Source of the DNA: Bin5 sp965204525
GTDB taxonomy: Bacteria > Chloroflexota > Anaerolineae > Caldilineales > Caldilineaceae
Assembly (NCBI GenBank): GCA_965204525.1
Contig: OZ241994.1
Coordinates: forward strand, 3,286,001-3,350,000
Length of the DNA stretch: 64,000 bases
Direction: 5' to 3'
The notes beneath the pieces are model-generated. The model searched no databases, was not told where the DNA came from, and saw only the letters and a list, made by a program, of their open reading frames with translations. The position numbers and the translations under genes were made by a program. Shown in pieces: positions 1-7,269 of this stretch; position 1 is the first letter of the stretch; every line of letters begins with the position of its first letter.

Positions 1-2
1 AA

Positions 3-71
3 CTGACCGGCGAATTCCCCGGCTGGAGCCAGCCGGAGAACCAGGTTGTCAAGGCGATGCTGCACTTCTGA
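3..71 (+). CDS. C-terminal end of an unidentified upstream gene (partial)
   Basis: An open frame enters from the left edge and ends at a TGA at 69-71, giving the last 22 residues of a protein (ending KAMLHF). It is too short to assign to a family. It lies 124 bases before the Gfo/Idh/MocA gene on the same strand and could belong to the same transcription unit. That it is coding is inferred only from the open frame and the position. Confidence 0.35.
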   Translation: MTGEFPGWSQPENQVVKAMLHF

Positions 72-195
72 ACCGCGGTGGCCGGTTTTGGGCACTATCC
101 CGGCCCGACCGTGCCGTGCCGCCTGCTGCCATCCACGATGTCCGGTGTTCCCAACTTTCACACAGAATAAAGACGAACAAGCAAAGGATGACAAC

Positions 196-1314
196 GTGTC
201 GAACTCTCCCTCTCCACAAGGATCGAAGCTGCGCCACGCGGTGGTCGGCATGGGCGCCGGAATTTTCCGCTCCCACTCGATGGGGCTTTCTCTCGATGAA
301 GTAGAGGTGGTCGGCGGCTCGGATGTGGCGCCGGAGCCGGGCCAGGAGCGGGCCGAGGAGTGGGGCTGCCCCTTCTATCCCGACCACCGGCAGATGCTGG
401 CTGAAACCAAGCCGGATGTGACGGTGATCATCACGCCCCACCCATTCCACGCGCCGATCGCGATTGACGCGCTCAACGCCGGCAGCCATGTGCTGGTGGA
501 AAAGCCGATCGCCATCCAGGTCAAGGAAGCCGACGAGATGATCGCGGCGGCGCGGGCCAACAACCGCGTGCTGGCTGTGAACTACCAGTACCGCCAGCTG
601 CCGCATGTGCGGGCGATGAAGCGGCTGATCGACAGCGGCCAGCTGGGCCGCATCCAGCGGGTGACCGGCGTCTTCCCCTGGATGCGCACCGCGGCCTACT
701 ACCTGCGCGGCGGCTGGCGGGGCACGTGGCGAGGCGAAGGCGGCGGTGTGCTGATGAACCAGGCCCCGCATGATCTGGACCTGGTCTGCCACCTGGTCGG
801 CTCCCCGCAGCGGGTCTACGCCGCCACCTGCACCCGCCTCCACGCCATCCAGACCGAGGACACCGCCACCGCGCTGCTCGAGTGGCCGGAGGACGCGCAC
901 GGCACCATCTATTTCAGCACGACCGAGAGCGGCCCCCGCACCTTTGAAGTGTCCGGCACCGGCGGCAAGATCGTGCTGCACCAGGACCGCATCGAGTACG
1001 AGCGCTACGAGACCGACCTGCGCCAGCTTATAACCGACAGCCCCGAACCCTTTGTACGCACGGCACCGGCTGACACCGACGCCGGTGTCGAGGACGAGCC
1101 GGAGGAACACGGACATGCGAGGGTTTACAAGGATTTCCACCGCGCCATTCGCGAAGGCGGCGAACCCCGCTGCAACGGCGAAGAGGGGCTGAAGTCGCTG
1201 GAGCTGGCCAATGCGATGATCTACAGCGGCGCCACCGGCGAGGCGGTAAGCCTGCCCCTGGACCGCGAGGCGTACAGCGAGCTGCTGGAGAGGTTGCAGG
1301 CGGAGGATGTATAG
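196..1314 (+). CDS. Gfo/Idh/MocA family NAD(P)-dependent oxidoreductase
   Basis: Likely a cytoplasmic NAD(P)-dependent sugar or polyol dehydrogenase of about 372 residues, normal for the family. The N-terminal Rossmann segment reads AVVGMGAGIFRSHSMG, a G-x-G-x-G variant of the usual GxGxxG loop. The hallmark EKP motif is present in HVLVEKPIAI, and the C-terminal alpha/beta domain contains GGGVLMNQAPHDLDL with the family's substrate-site Asp/His pair. I chose the GTG at 196 because AAAGGA lies about seven bases upstream. The open frame continues to position 46, but that stretch has no family similarity. The substrate cannot be read from sequence. A second member of the family lies at 18694. 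Confidence 0.85.
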   Translation: MSNSPSPQGSKLRHAVVGMGAGIFRSHSMGLSLDEVEVVGGSDVAPEPGQERAEEWGCPFYPDHRQMLAETKPDVTVIITPHPFHAPIAIDALNAGSHVLVEKPIAIQVKEADEMIAAARANNRVLAVNYQYRQLPHVRAMKRLIDSGQLGRIQRVTGVFPWMRTAAYYLRGGWRGTWRGEGGGVLMNQAPHDLDLVCHLVGSPQRVYAATCTRLHAIQTEDTATALLEWPEDAHGTIYFSTTESGPRTFEVSGTGGKIVLHQDRIEYERYETDLRQLITDSPEPFVRTAPADTDAGVEDEPEEHGHARVYKDFHRAIREGGEPRCNGEEGLKSLELANAMIYSGATGEAVSLPLDREAYSELLERLQAEDV

Positions 1315-1319
1315 AACGG

Positions 1320-1359
1320 CGAGGAGAGAGTGAAGAGGAGAGAGGAGTGAGAGAAGGGC
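1320..1359. repeat. Purine-rich dispersed element (GAGGAGAGAGTGAAGAGGAG type)
   Basis: A run made almost only of G and A, with GAGTGAGAG and GAAGAGGAG words, lies just after the stop of the Gfo/Idh/MocA gene. Similar tracts occur at 40779, 51888 and 55309, and as inverted versions inside the glutamate-cysteine ligase gene at 32641 and 33332. Confidence 0.6.
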
Positions 1360-1475
1360 ACTTCGTTCTGCCCGCAGATCTGGCATCTTGCAGTTACTCT
1401 AGCTGCACGTCCATGGTGACGGAACCTCAGTTATAGTTTTTCAGCTTATACGTCTGTTTCAGTTAATGAAATATA

Positions 1476-1515
1476 AGCGCCTAGCGGAATGGCCGCTAGG
1501 CGCTCTTGTTTCTTG
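1476..1515. terminator. Strong hairpin terminator, possibly bidirectional
   Basis: A perfect 12-bp stem (AGCGCCTAGCGG at 1476-1487 paired with CCGCTAGGCGCT at 1493-1504, five-base loop) is followed by CTTGTTTCTTG, a T-rich tail typical of a rho-independent terminator for the plus-strand gene upstream. The other side is A/T rich too, so it may also terminate the minus-strand antitoxin gene that stops at 1573. Confidence 0.75.
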
Positions 1516-1572
1516 ATAAAATGCGAGACTTGGTACTAACTCTCAAATAGGGAACGGGGCATCAGTCTCAGT

Positions 1573-1839
1573 CTAGGCAACAACAAGCTCCCACTCAGTT
1601 GCTTGCGTTTCCTGGTGAGGAGTTCGTTGAATTTCGAGAGGTGATTCTGCTTCAAGAAGACCCAGATGGCTCAGGATTTCGATAGGTGAAGCGTCTTCAA
1701 AAAACATCTCAACTGCTTCCTCTAAATTCTTCTTGGCCTCCTGCACGGTCTCCCCTTGGCTTGCTATGCCCAGGTCTTCACAATAAGAAGCGTACCACTC
1801 GCCATCTTTTTCAACCGAGCATTTAAGTTTCCAAATCAT
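1573..1839 (-). CDS. HicB-like antitoxin (orphan)
   Basis: An 88-residue protein whose first 55 residues match the HicB/UPF0150 fold: a strand start (WKLKCSVEKDGEWYASYCEDLG), then the hallmark turn and helix SQGETVQEAKKNLEEAVEMFFE. Such proteins bind HicA RNA-cleaving toxins and repress their own promoter, often through an added DNA-binding tail. Here the tail is short and has no obvious helix-turn-helix. No HicA-type frame (small basic protein with a GSH motif) is visible on either side, so the partner is missing or elsewhere. It could be a leftover of a lost toxin-antitoxin pair or a stand-alone HicB-fold protein. Confidence 0.65.
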   Translation of the reverse strand: MIWKLKCSVEKDGEWYASYCEDLGIASQGETVQEAKKNLEEAVEMFFEDASPIEILSHLGLLEAESPLEIQRTPHQETQATEWELVVA

Positions 1840-2339
1840 CTCTTTCGCACCTTCTGGTAGAGCAGTAACCCGCTTAGAAGAGCCACAAATCGGTACAAGG
1901 TGAGAGGACGGAGGAAAGACAATAAGTAGGTTGTGATTATATCGTCAACCCTCCTTGCCCTTTTAACGATTTTTGATGTTTCTGCGCTTACTGAGAGCAA
2001 TATACATTCCATTCTCGTGGATGTCAATCATTTCGGGATGGACCGTGAGCGTCCCGAAACGTTGCACTACTTCGACACGTCATTACAGCATACAGAAGAG
2101 GACCTACAGTATAATAGTGCCCCATCGCCTTCGGTCCTGTTCATCGACATATCGTGAGGACCCTGCTTCAGACAACGTTAACCCATACATCTGGCCGCGC
2201 CAGCGATTTGGCCGTTTAACAGCGCATCGGGCCTGTGATATATTGCCAGCAGTGGCTGCGGCCATGTATGGCCCGCCCTGGAGATGGCATGATGTACCAA
2301 GAGCCGGAAATGATTTACAGAACAGGACAGCGTGAGACG
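1840..2339. other. Intergenic stretch with no convincing gene
   Basis: About 500 bases of lower-GC sequence before copy A of the duplicated cluster. A minus-strand frame of 63 codons overlaps the hicB start by an ATGA but resembles nothing known. Another short minus-strand frame around 1967-2085 (including HPEMIDIHENGMYIALSKR) looks protein-like but lacks a good start. Either could be a decayed partner gene. Confidence 0.4.
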
Positions 2340-2576
2340 ATGACAAGCTACGCGTCGCCGCTATGCAGACGCGTCGATTCCGACAGGCGGACGCCGCTTG
2401 GGTGGTGGGGCGCGGTTGGCGATCTTGTCGGTTTCACGTTGTTGGAGTGGCTGGCGAGCCCTGTATTGGGAATTGCCGTTTTGGTTGTAGCATTCTGCCT
2501 TGAGGCCTTTGGGATGTTGTCCGACCTCTGCAGGCGCGGGGCGAACGCCCGGGACAGAAAGACGCACAAGACATAG
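2340..2576 (+). CDS. Small hypothetical protein with one hydrophobic segment
   Basis: A 78-residue frame whose middle (GFTLLEWLASPVLGIAVLVV) could be one membrane span, ending in the basic tail RKTHKT. I do not recognise it. The evidence that it may be real is that the second copy of this region (9848-10004) keeps the same reading frame without stops: TPxGWWGAV, LASP, LCRxG and DRKTxK are all retained there although the DNA has diverged and about nine codons are missing. The second copy lacks a start codon. No good ribosome-binding site precedes the ATG at 2340. It lies upstream of the PhyH gene, separated by a terminator-like hairpin. Confidence 0.3.
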   Translation: MTSYASPLCRRVDSDRRTPLGWWGAVGDLVGFTLLEWLASPVLGIAVLVVAFCLEAFGMLSDLCRRGANARDRKTHKT

Positions 2577-2615
2577 AAGTGATCGCAGACGAATGCGACG
2601 CAGGAGTAAAGGAAA

Positions 2616-2650
2616 GCCCCGGTAGGACTGACTGCCGGGGCTTGTTGTTC
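2616..2650 (+). terminator. Hairpin upstream of the PhyH gene
   Basis: GCCCCGG (2616-2622) pairs with CCGGGGC (2635-2641) and is followed by TTGTTGTTC, giving a compact terminator shape. It sits 50 bases before the PhyH start, so it may end transcription of the small frame before it or act as an attenuator. The equivalent spot in copy B (about 10040-10065) keeps only part of the stem. Confidence 0.55.
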
Positions 2651-2690
2651 AGTCACCGAACTATCAGAGAAAAAACAGGGGAGATGAACG

Positions 2691-3926
2691 ATGCAGGTCA
2701 GCCGCGAACAGTTCATGGAGCAAGGGTACCTCGTCCTGCGCGAGGTCATCCCGCCGAACCGACTGGAGCAACTGCGCGCCGACTTTGAAACGCTGGTCGG
2801 AAGGCAGAGAAAGATCTGGGCGCAGGAGCGGGGTCCGGACGACCCGCCCGGCGGCGACTGGGAAACCCGCCCGCAGCCGCGCCTGGTCTCTTACGACAGG
2901 CTGATCGACGCAGCAACGGCCAGCACGGTCGAGGTCTGGCTGCAGGAGAGTACGTTAGGGGTAAGCCGGCAACTGCTGAGCGTGCCGGAGGCGGCGTCGG
3001 TGGCCGGCATGATGTTGATGTGCAGCCCGGTGCGCGATCATGGCCCGGCCGCATGGCATCGCGACATCCACCCGATCGACATGGCGCCCCTGGCCGGCCT
3101 GCAGAAGGATTTGAAGGAGAACGGGCCCAAGTACGTGCAGTGGAACATCCCGCTCTATGACGACAACGTGCTCTGGGTTGTGCCTGGCAGCCACCTGCGC
3201 CTCAACACTGAGGCCGAAAACCGCTCGCTGTCGGCCGACCCGCGGCGCGCGGTGCCCGGCGGCATCCCCGTAGAGTTGAACGCCGGCGACGCGGTCGTCT
3301 ATATCAACTACCTGCTGCATTGGGGCAGCAACTACAGCCCCACGACGCGCCGCACCATCCATGGCGGCCATTCGATCTTCCCCTACTACCCCGACATCTC
3401 CTTCACCGAGCACCTTTCGCCCGGGGCGCGGGCGTCATTCACACAGTGGGACGGGAGGAGCGCGGCGCTGCAGGACTTGACCGAGATCGCGTTGCGGGAG
3501 GCGCTGAACGGCAACGCCGGCGCCTACTTAAACGCGCTCGAAGCGCTGCAGCCCGGCGTAGGTGAAGACGGCAAAATGGTTCTGACGATCTATCTGTGTA
3601 AAGCGGCTCTCCATCTCCAGGTCGTAAAGCATGAAAACGCGAGCGCTGACGCCTCCTCCGATCTGTTGGCAGGCATAACCGAGGACTATCGCCAGCGCGC
3701 CCGCACACCCCATTCGATCTCGATCAACTGGGGGCCGCAGTTCGCGGAGCGCTTCACAGTGGACGAGGCCGCCGCCCTCCACAGGCGCTTTGCAATCCTG
3801 GACGACAAACTCCAGGCGGAGGACGAGCATTTCGCGCCCGGTTTCCAGGCGCGGCCGATGCGTTACTTCTTCAACGAGATGCCGGCCGATTTCACCCTCG
3901 AAGACTTTATCGGCAGTTGGAACTGA
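2691..3926 (+). CDS. Phytanoyl-CoA dioxygenase (PhyH) family protein, intact copy
   Basis: Predicted non-haem Fe(II)/2-oxoglutarate oxygenase of 411 residues, long for the family (usually 250-300). The iron triad is visible as H123-R-D125 (AWHRDIHPID) and H210 (YLLHWGSNYS), with an Arg at 220/221 in position to hold 2-oxoglutarate. The opening (FMEQGYLVLREVIPPNRLEQL) is the typical PhyH N-terminus. The region from about residue 270 is extra and ends in a conserved block (MRYFFNEMPADFTLEDFIGSWN). The ATG at 2691 follows GGGGAGATGAACG. It converges on the SDR gene four bases away. A shortened second copy lies at 10158. Its substrate is unknown; a hydroxylated sugar or osmolyte is only a guess from the neighbours. 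Confidence 0.8.
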   Translation: MQVSREQFMEQGYLVLREVIPPNRLEQLRADFETLVGRQRKIWAQERGPDDPPGGDWETRPQPRLVSYDRLIDAATASTVEVWLQESTLGVSRQLLSVPEAASVAGMMLMCSPVRDHGPAAWHRDIHPIDMAPLAGLQKDLKENGPKYVQWNIPLYDDNVLWVVPGSHLRLNTEAENRSLSADPRRAVPGGIPVELNAGDAVVYINYLLHWGSNYSPTTRRTIHGGHSIFPYYPDISFTEHLSPGARASFTQWDGRSAALQDLTEIALREALNGNAGAYLNALEALQPGVGEDGKMVLTIYLCKAALHLQVVKHENASADASSDLLAGITEDYRQRARTPHSISINWGPQFAERFTVDEAAALHRRFAILDDKLQAEDEHFAPGFQARPMRYFFNEMPADFTLEDFIGSWN

Positions 3927-3929
3927 ATT

Positions 3930-4784
3930 TCACTGTTCATCCTTCAACCACGCAGAGCCTTGCGCTTCCAACTCGGCGCGCAGATTGCTCTCCAGCCGGC
4001 CAGGTACGCCGAGCGGGTTGAATGCCGCCACACCCCGGTCGGCGATCAGGTTATGGCCGGTGATGGCCTCCGACTCATCCGACGCCAGGAAAAGCATGAC
4101 CTCGGCCACCTGTTCCGGCAAGGCGGGGCTGCCCAGAGGGTAGACAATTTTCTGCCTTCTGACCTCGCTCGGATTCTGTTCGAGCATCTCGTATTTCTTC
4201 TCGGTGAGCATACGGGCGGGGGTGAGCGTATTGGCCCGGATGCCTTGAGGCCCATAGGAAATCGCAAGATTCATGCTGAGATTAATCATGGCGGCCTTGG
4301 CCGGGCCATAGGATGACATACTGGGGCTGCCAAAGAGAGCATTTCCTGATGAGACGTTTATGATGCTGCCGCCGCCCTGCTTGATCATCAGTGGAACCAC
4401 CTCCTTGCAGAACAGAAGCGGGGCTGTCACGTGGCAGAAGAGCCCGTCTTCCCAGTCTTCGAGCGTGACTTCCTCCAACATCCCGCCCGGGTTGTCGATG
4501 ATGGCATTGTTGACCATGACATCGACGCGCCCAAAGCGCTCCACAGCGAATTGGACCAGCGCTGTGATATCCTCTTTGATCATGACATCACAGCGTTTGT
4601 AGGCGATCTCACCGCTGAGTCCTTCCGCCGCCGCCAGTACTTTCTGCGAGTTCTCCGGCGTTCGTCCGCGGTCGCAGATGACGACGGACGCGCCTTCGCG
4701 CGCGAACGCCAGCGCGCCGGCTTTACCCAGCCCTAAGGTTGCGCCGGTGATGATGGCTACTTTGCCTTCCAATCTCGTTCCCAT
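3930..4784 (-). CDS. Short-chain dehydrogenase/reductase (copy A)
   Basis: A 284-residue NAD(P)-dependent SDR. The Rossmann loop is TGATLGLGKAG, followed by the NNA motif (VMVNNAIID) and the catalytic Ser-Tyr-Lys set in NVSSGNALFG and SSYGPAKAAM. The C-terminus carries the TGHNLIADRG cofactor-site region plus a 25-residue tail. It is probably a sugar or sugar-acid dehydrogenase, being last in the sugar-uptake cluster. The twin at 12139 has the same length and is very similar throughout. The start is the ATG preceded by AAGGAGAAACTC. A hairpin (4861-4876) separates it from the broken hydrolase gene upstream. Confidence 0.85.
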   Translation of the reverse strand: MGTRLEGKVAIITGATLGLGKAGALAFAREGASVVICDRGRTPENSQKVLAAAEGLSGEIAYKRCDVMIKEDITALVQFAVERFGRVDVMVNNAIIDNPGGMLEEVTLEDWEDGLFCHVTAPLLFCKEVVPLMIKQGGGSIINVSSGNALFGSPSMSSYGPAKAAMINLSMNLAISYGPQGIRANTLTPARMLTEKKYEMLEQNPSEVRRQKIVYPLGSPALPEQVAEVMLFLASDESEAITGHNLIADRGVAAFNPLGVPGRLESNLRAELEAQGSAWLKDEQ

Positions 4785-4860
4785 GAGTTTCTCCTTATGG
4801 TCAGTGGCGATGCTGCAAGATTTACCCGCTGATCGCGGCTTGCATTTTGAGGGATGACGA

Positions 4861-4876
4861 GGGCGGCAGACCGCCC
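4861..4876. other. Intercistronic hairpin (copy A)
   Basis: GGGCGG-CAGA-CCGCCC forms a perfect six-base stem between the hydrolase remnant and the SDR gene. The same spot in copy B (13071-13086) is GGGCGG-CAGA-CTGCCC. The hairpin and the flanking GCTATACAGACAAG are kept in both copies. Confidence 0.5.
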
Positions 4877-4893
4877 GCTATACAGACAAGGGG

Positions 4894-5401
4894 TTAATCG
4901 CTGAAAGAGAGGGAATAGAGCGTCGCGCCCCGCAGTTCGAAGATAAGCTGAATTTCCCGGCCCTCCAGCGCGGTCAGGTCCTGACCATCGCGCCATTGCA
5001 GGGGGAGATCGGTGACATCCGCCTGGATCGGTAACGAATCGGCCAGGCCTTTGCCATCGACGAACGCGGCTCTGACCAGCCCGCGGTGCTTCCTGATTTG
5101 GCGGCCAGCCCCGCCGGCTTTGGCCAGCGCAGCGCGATGAGCCCCGCGTTCCCGTTGTACGGGCGGAGTATCCGTAGTCACCACATCGAAAATGAAGGGA
5201 TTGTACCAGCACTTGTAGAGGTTGTCCGTCGGGTCGAAGATAACGTTGGCGTACAGGTTGTCGTAGCGAAGAACCTCCCAAGGCAGTTCTTCGCCAAACA
5301 GAGGGTTTCGCTTGCTTTGCGTGCCAGCCCTGGTGTCAGCTTCGGATGATCAGCTTGCGCCCACAGGGGGTATCGAGCAACAGGTATTTGTCATTGTTCA
5401 T
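4894..5401 (-). pseudogene. Broken beta-propeller hydrolase gene (copy A)
   Basis: This is the counterpart of the 451-residue gene at 13104-14459. It begins with the same start overlapping the permease stop (ATGA at 5398-5401) and the same MxxxxYLLLDT opening. It then shifts frame after about 11 codons, so that frame stops at codon 22. Further shifts follow. Its 3' part (frame 4894-5184) joins residues near RGAHRAALAKA directly to the C-terminal DGKGLADSLPIQADVTDLPLQW block, so roughly 290 codons of the propeller core are gone. It cannot make the full enzyme. Whether the 96-residue C-terminal piece is still translated is unknown. Confidence 0.85.
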
Positions 5402-6273
5402 GTTCCCGTCCGTCCCGTCAAGGCGATGCCGCGCACCATATATTTCTGACCGATGAAAAAGACCACAATCATCGGTATTGAGGTGAACACAGTGGCTGCC
5501 ATCAGCAGTCCTGGCACCGGATCGCCCTGTGCGATTTGCCATCTCAGAAAGGCCAAGCCAATGGCTACAGTGTACTTGCTTTCCTGACTCAGGTAGATCA
5601 CCTGTTTGACAAAGTCGGTCCACACGTTGATGAAGGCAAAGATGGCGATGGTGGCCAGCGGCGGCTTGGTCAGCGGCAAGAGGATACGCCAGAAGGTGCC
5701 TAATTCGTTGCAGCCGTCGATTTTGGCGGCGTCGTCCAGTTCCGGCGGCAGGGTCATAAAGAACTGGCGCATGAGAAAGACATAGACGGGGTTTGCGAAG
5801 TAGCTGGGCACGATGAGAGGCAGCCAAGTTCCGGTCCACCCGATCTCCTTATACAGCAGGAAACGCGGAATGATGGTCACCCAAAACGGCAGCATCATGG
5901 TGCTGAGCAGGATCATGAAGAGGAAATTGCGGCCCCAGAACTTGAGGCGGGAGAATCCATACCCGACCAGAGAAGCGCTCACCAGTTCACCGACGACGCA
6001 CAGGGCGACGATAATGGTGGTATTGAGAAAAAAGATGCTAAAGGGAACGCTGTTCCATGCGCGCGGATAGTTGCCCAGGTAGAGTTCGGAAGGCAGAAGT
6101 CGCGCCGGAATCTGATTGAAATCCTGAAAGGTCTTGAGTGAACTCAAGACAACCCAGACGAGCGGAAAGATAAACCAGACAAGACCCACCGCCAACAAGA
6201 GATAGGCCAGCAGGTCACGCAGACGTCGCTGGGTTGCTCTGCTCTTGCTCCAGGAAGCGGTCAGGGTGGACAA
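5398..6273 (-). CDS. Sugar ABC transporter permease, MalG/UgpE type (copy A)
   Basis: A 291-residue inner-membrane permease with about six hydrophobic segments, the first starting near residue 19 (LLAYLLLAVGLVWFIFPLVWVVL). The EAA loop that docks the ATPase is seen as ELDDAAKIDGCNELGTFWRILLPL. The C-terminus (QKYMVRGIALTGRTGT) is typical of MalG-like subunits. It is encoded six bases after the MalF-like partner and four-base overlaps the broken hydrolase gene, so all were one minus-strand operon. No ATP-binding subunit gene follows. The copy at 14456 is very similar. Confidence 0.9.
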   Translation of the reverse strand: MSTLTASWSKSRATQRRLRDLLAYLLLAVGLVWFIFPLVWVVLSSLKTFQDFNQIPARLLPSELYLGNYPRAWNSVPFSIFFLNTTIIVALCVVGELVSASLVGYGFSRLKFWGRNFLFMILLSTMMLPFWVTIIPRFLLYKEIGWTGTWLPLIVPSYFANPVYVFLMRQFFMTLPPELDDAAKIDGCNELGTFWRILLPLTKPPLATIAIFAFINVWTDFVKQVIYLSQESKYTVAIGLAFLRWQIAQGDPVPGLLMAATVFTSIPMIVVFFIGQKYMVRGIALTGRTGT

Positions 6274-6279
6274 TGCGGG

Positions 6280-7203
6280 CTACTCCTCACCCTCGTAGTA
6301 GACCCAATAGCGGGCAATGCGGAAGTTGAGAATGGTCAGCCCCAGGATGATGAGGAAAATCATCCAGGCCAGCGCTGAGGCATAACCCATGCGAAAGAAT
6401 CCAAAAGCCACTCGATAGAGATACAGACCATAAAACAGTGTGGCGGTGCCGGGGCCGCCATCGGTCATGATGAACGCATCCACAAATGACTGCATCACTC
6501 CGATTGTAGTCACGATAACGTTGTAGAAGATGGCTGGCGAGATCTGAGGCAGGGTCACATGCCGGAACTTGGCCCATTCTGCGCCGCCATCGAGTTCGAC
6601 CGCCTCATAGAGGTGCTGTGGCACGCCTTGCAGCGCAGCGAGGATAATCAGCATGGCGCCGCCGGCGGTGGCAAGGGCTTTTAGAGCCAGTGATGGCAGC
6701 GCCCAAGTAGTATCGAAGAGCCAATTCGGCCCCTCTATTCCAATCCACGCCAGCGACGTATTGACAGGGCCATTCTTTGCAAGAATCGTCGTCCATAGCA
6801 AGGCCAAGCCGACGCCGCCGATCACACTGGGCATGTAAAAGGAGGTGCGGAAAAAAGGGATGCCGCGCACTTTCTGGTTGAGCAATATCGCAACCAATAT
6901 GCTGATGGCCGTGCCGGCTGGAACGGTGAGGAGGACATAAGTAAAGGTAACCTTTAGTGAGTCGCGAACTCTGGGATCCTCAAACAGCATGCGCTGGATG
7001 TTTTGGAAGCCGATGAACTCAGGGGAGCCAATCAACTGATAGCGGGTAAAGCTAAGGACGAAGGAAGCGATAAAGGGGTAGACCATCAGGAAGCCGAAGC
7101 TGACCAGCCAAGGCGAGATAAAGGTCCAACCGATCAGGTGTGGTCTCAGCTTGGCCCAGCGAATCTTGCTGAGGCGCGGCGCAATCGTCATGGCGGTTTG
7201 CAT
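6280..7203 (-). CDS. Sugar ABC transporter permease, MalF/UgpA type (copy A)
   Basis: A 307-residue permease with about six membrane spans. The N-terminal basic stretch (RLSKIRWAKLRPHLIG) precedes the first span, and the EAA loop is LYEAVELDGGAEWAKFRHVTLPQISP. The C-terminus RYWVYYEGEE is typical of MalF-like subunits. It pairs with the MalG-like subunit downstream to form the channel of a CUT1-type sugar importer. The ATG at 7203 has only a weak ribosome-binding site (GAAGACAG); a second ATG four codons in is possible. A hairpin lies between it and the binding-protein gene. A stray fragment of the start of this gene is found near 9790. Confidence 0.9.
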   Translation of the reverse strand: MQTAMTIAPRLSKIRWAKLRPHLIGWTFISPWLVSFGFLMVYPFIASFVLSFTRYQLIGSPEFIGFQNIQRMLFEDPRVRDSLKVTFTYVLLTVPAGTAISILVAILLNQKVRGIPFFRTSFYMPSVIGGVGLALLWTTILAKNGPVNTSLAWIGIEGPNWLFDTTWALPSLALKALATAGGAMLIILAALQGVPQHLYEAVELDGGAEWAKFRHVTLPQISPAIFYNVIVTTIGVMQSFVDAFIMTDGGPGTATLFYGLYLYRVAFGFFRMGYASALAWMIFLIILGLTILNFRIARYWVYYEGEE

Positions 7204-7213
7204 CTGTCTTCAA

Positions 7214-7254
7214 AGTGGATAGTGGCGAGCGTTCCTCACCAGCCACTATCCACT
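7214..7254. other. Binding-protein/permease intercistronic hairpin (copy A)
   Basis: AGTGGATAGTGGC (7214-7226) pairs perfectly with GCCACTATCCACT (7242-7254) around a 15-base loop. In transcripts this would fold between the binding-protein stop and the permease start, a place where hairpins often stabilise the upstream message, as in malE-malF. Confidence 0.65.
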
Positions 7255-7269
7255 GCTGTCTAGAAACTA

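Noticed and set aside
49..1386. Long 445-codon open frame on the minus strand
   Set aside because: It is the shadow of the Gfo/Idh/MocA gene in GC-rich DNA; its translation has no family motifs.
1967..2085. Short minus-strand frame with HPEMIDIHENGMYIALSKR
   Set aside because: It looks protein-like but has only about 38 codons, no good start and no recognised family; noted as a possible remnant only.
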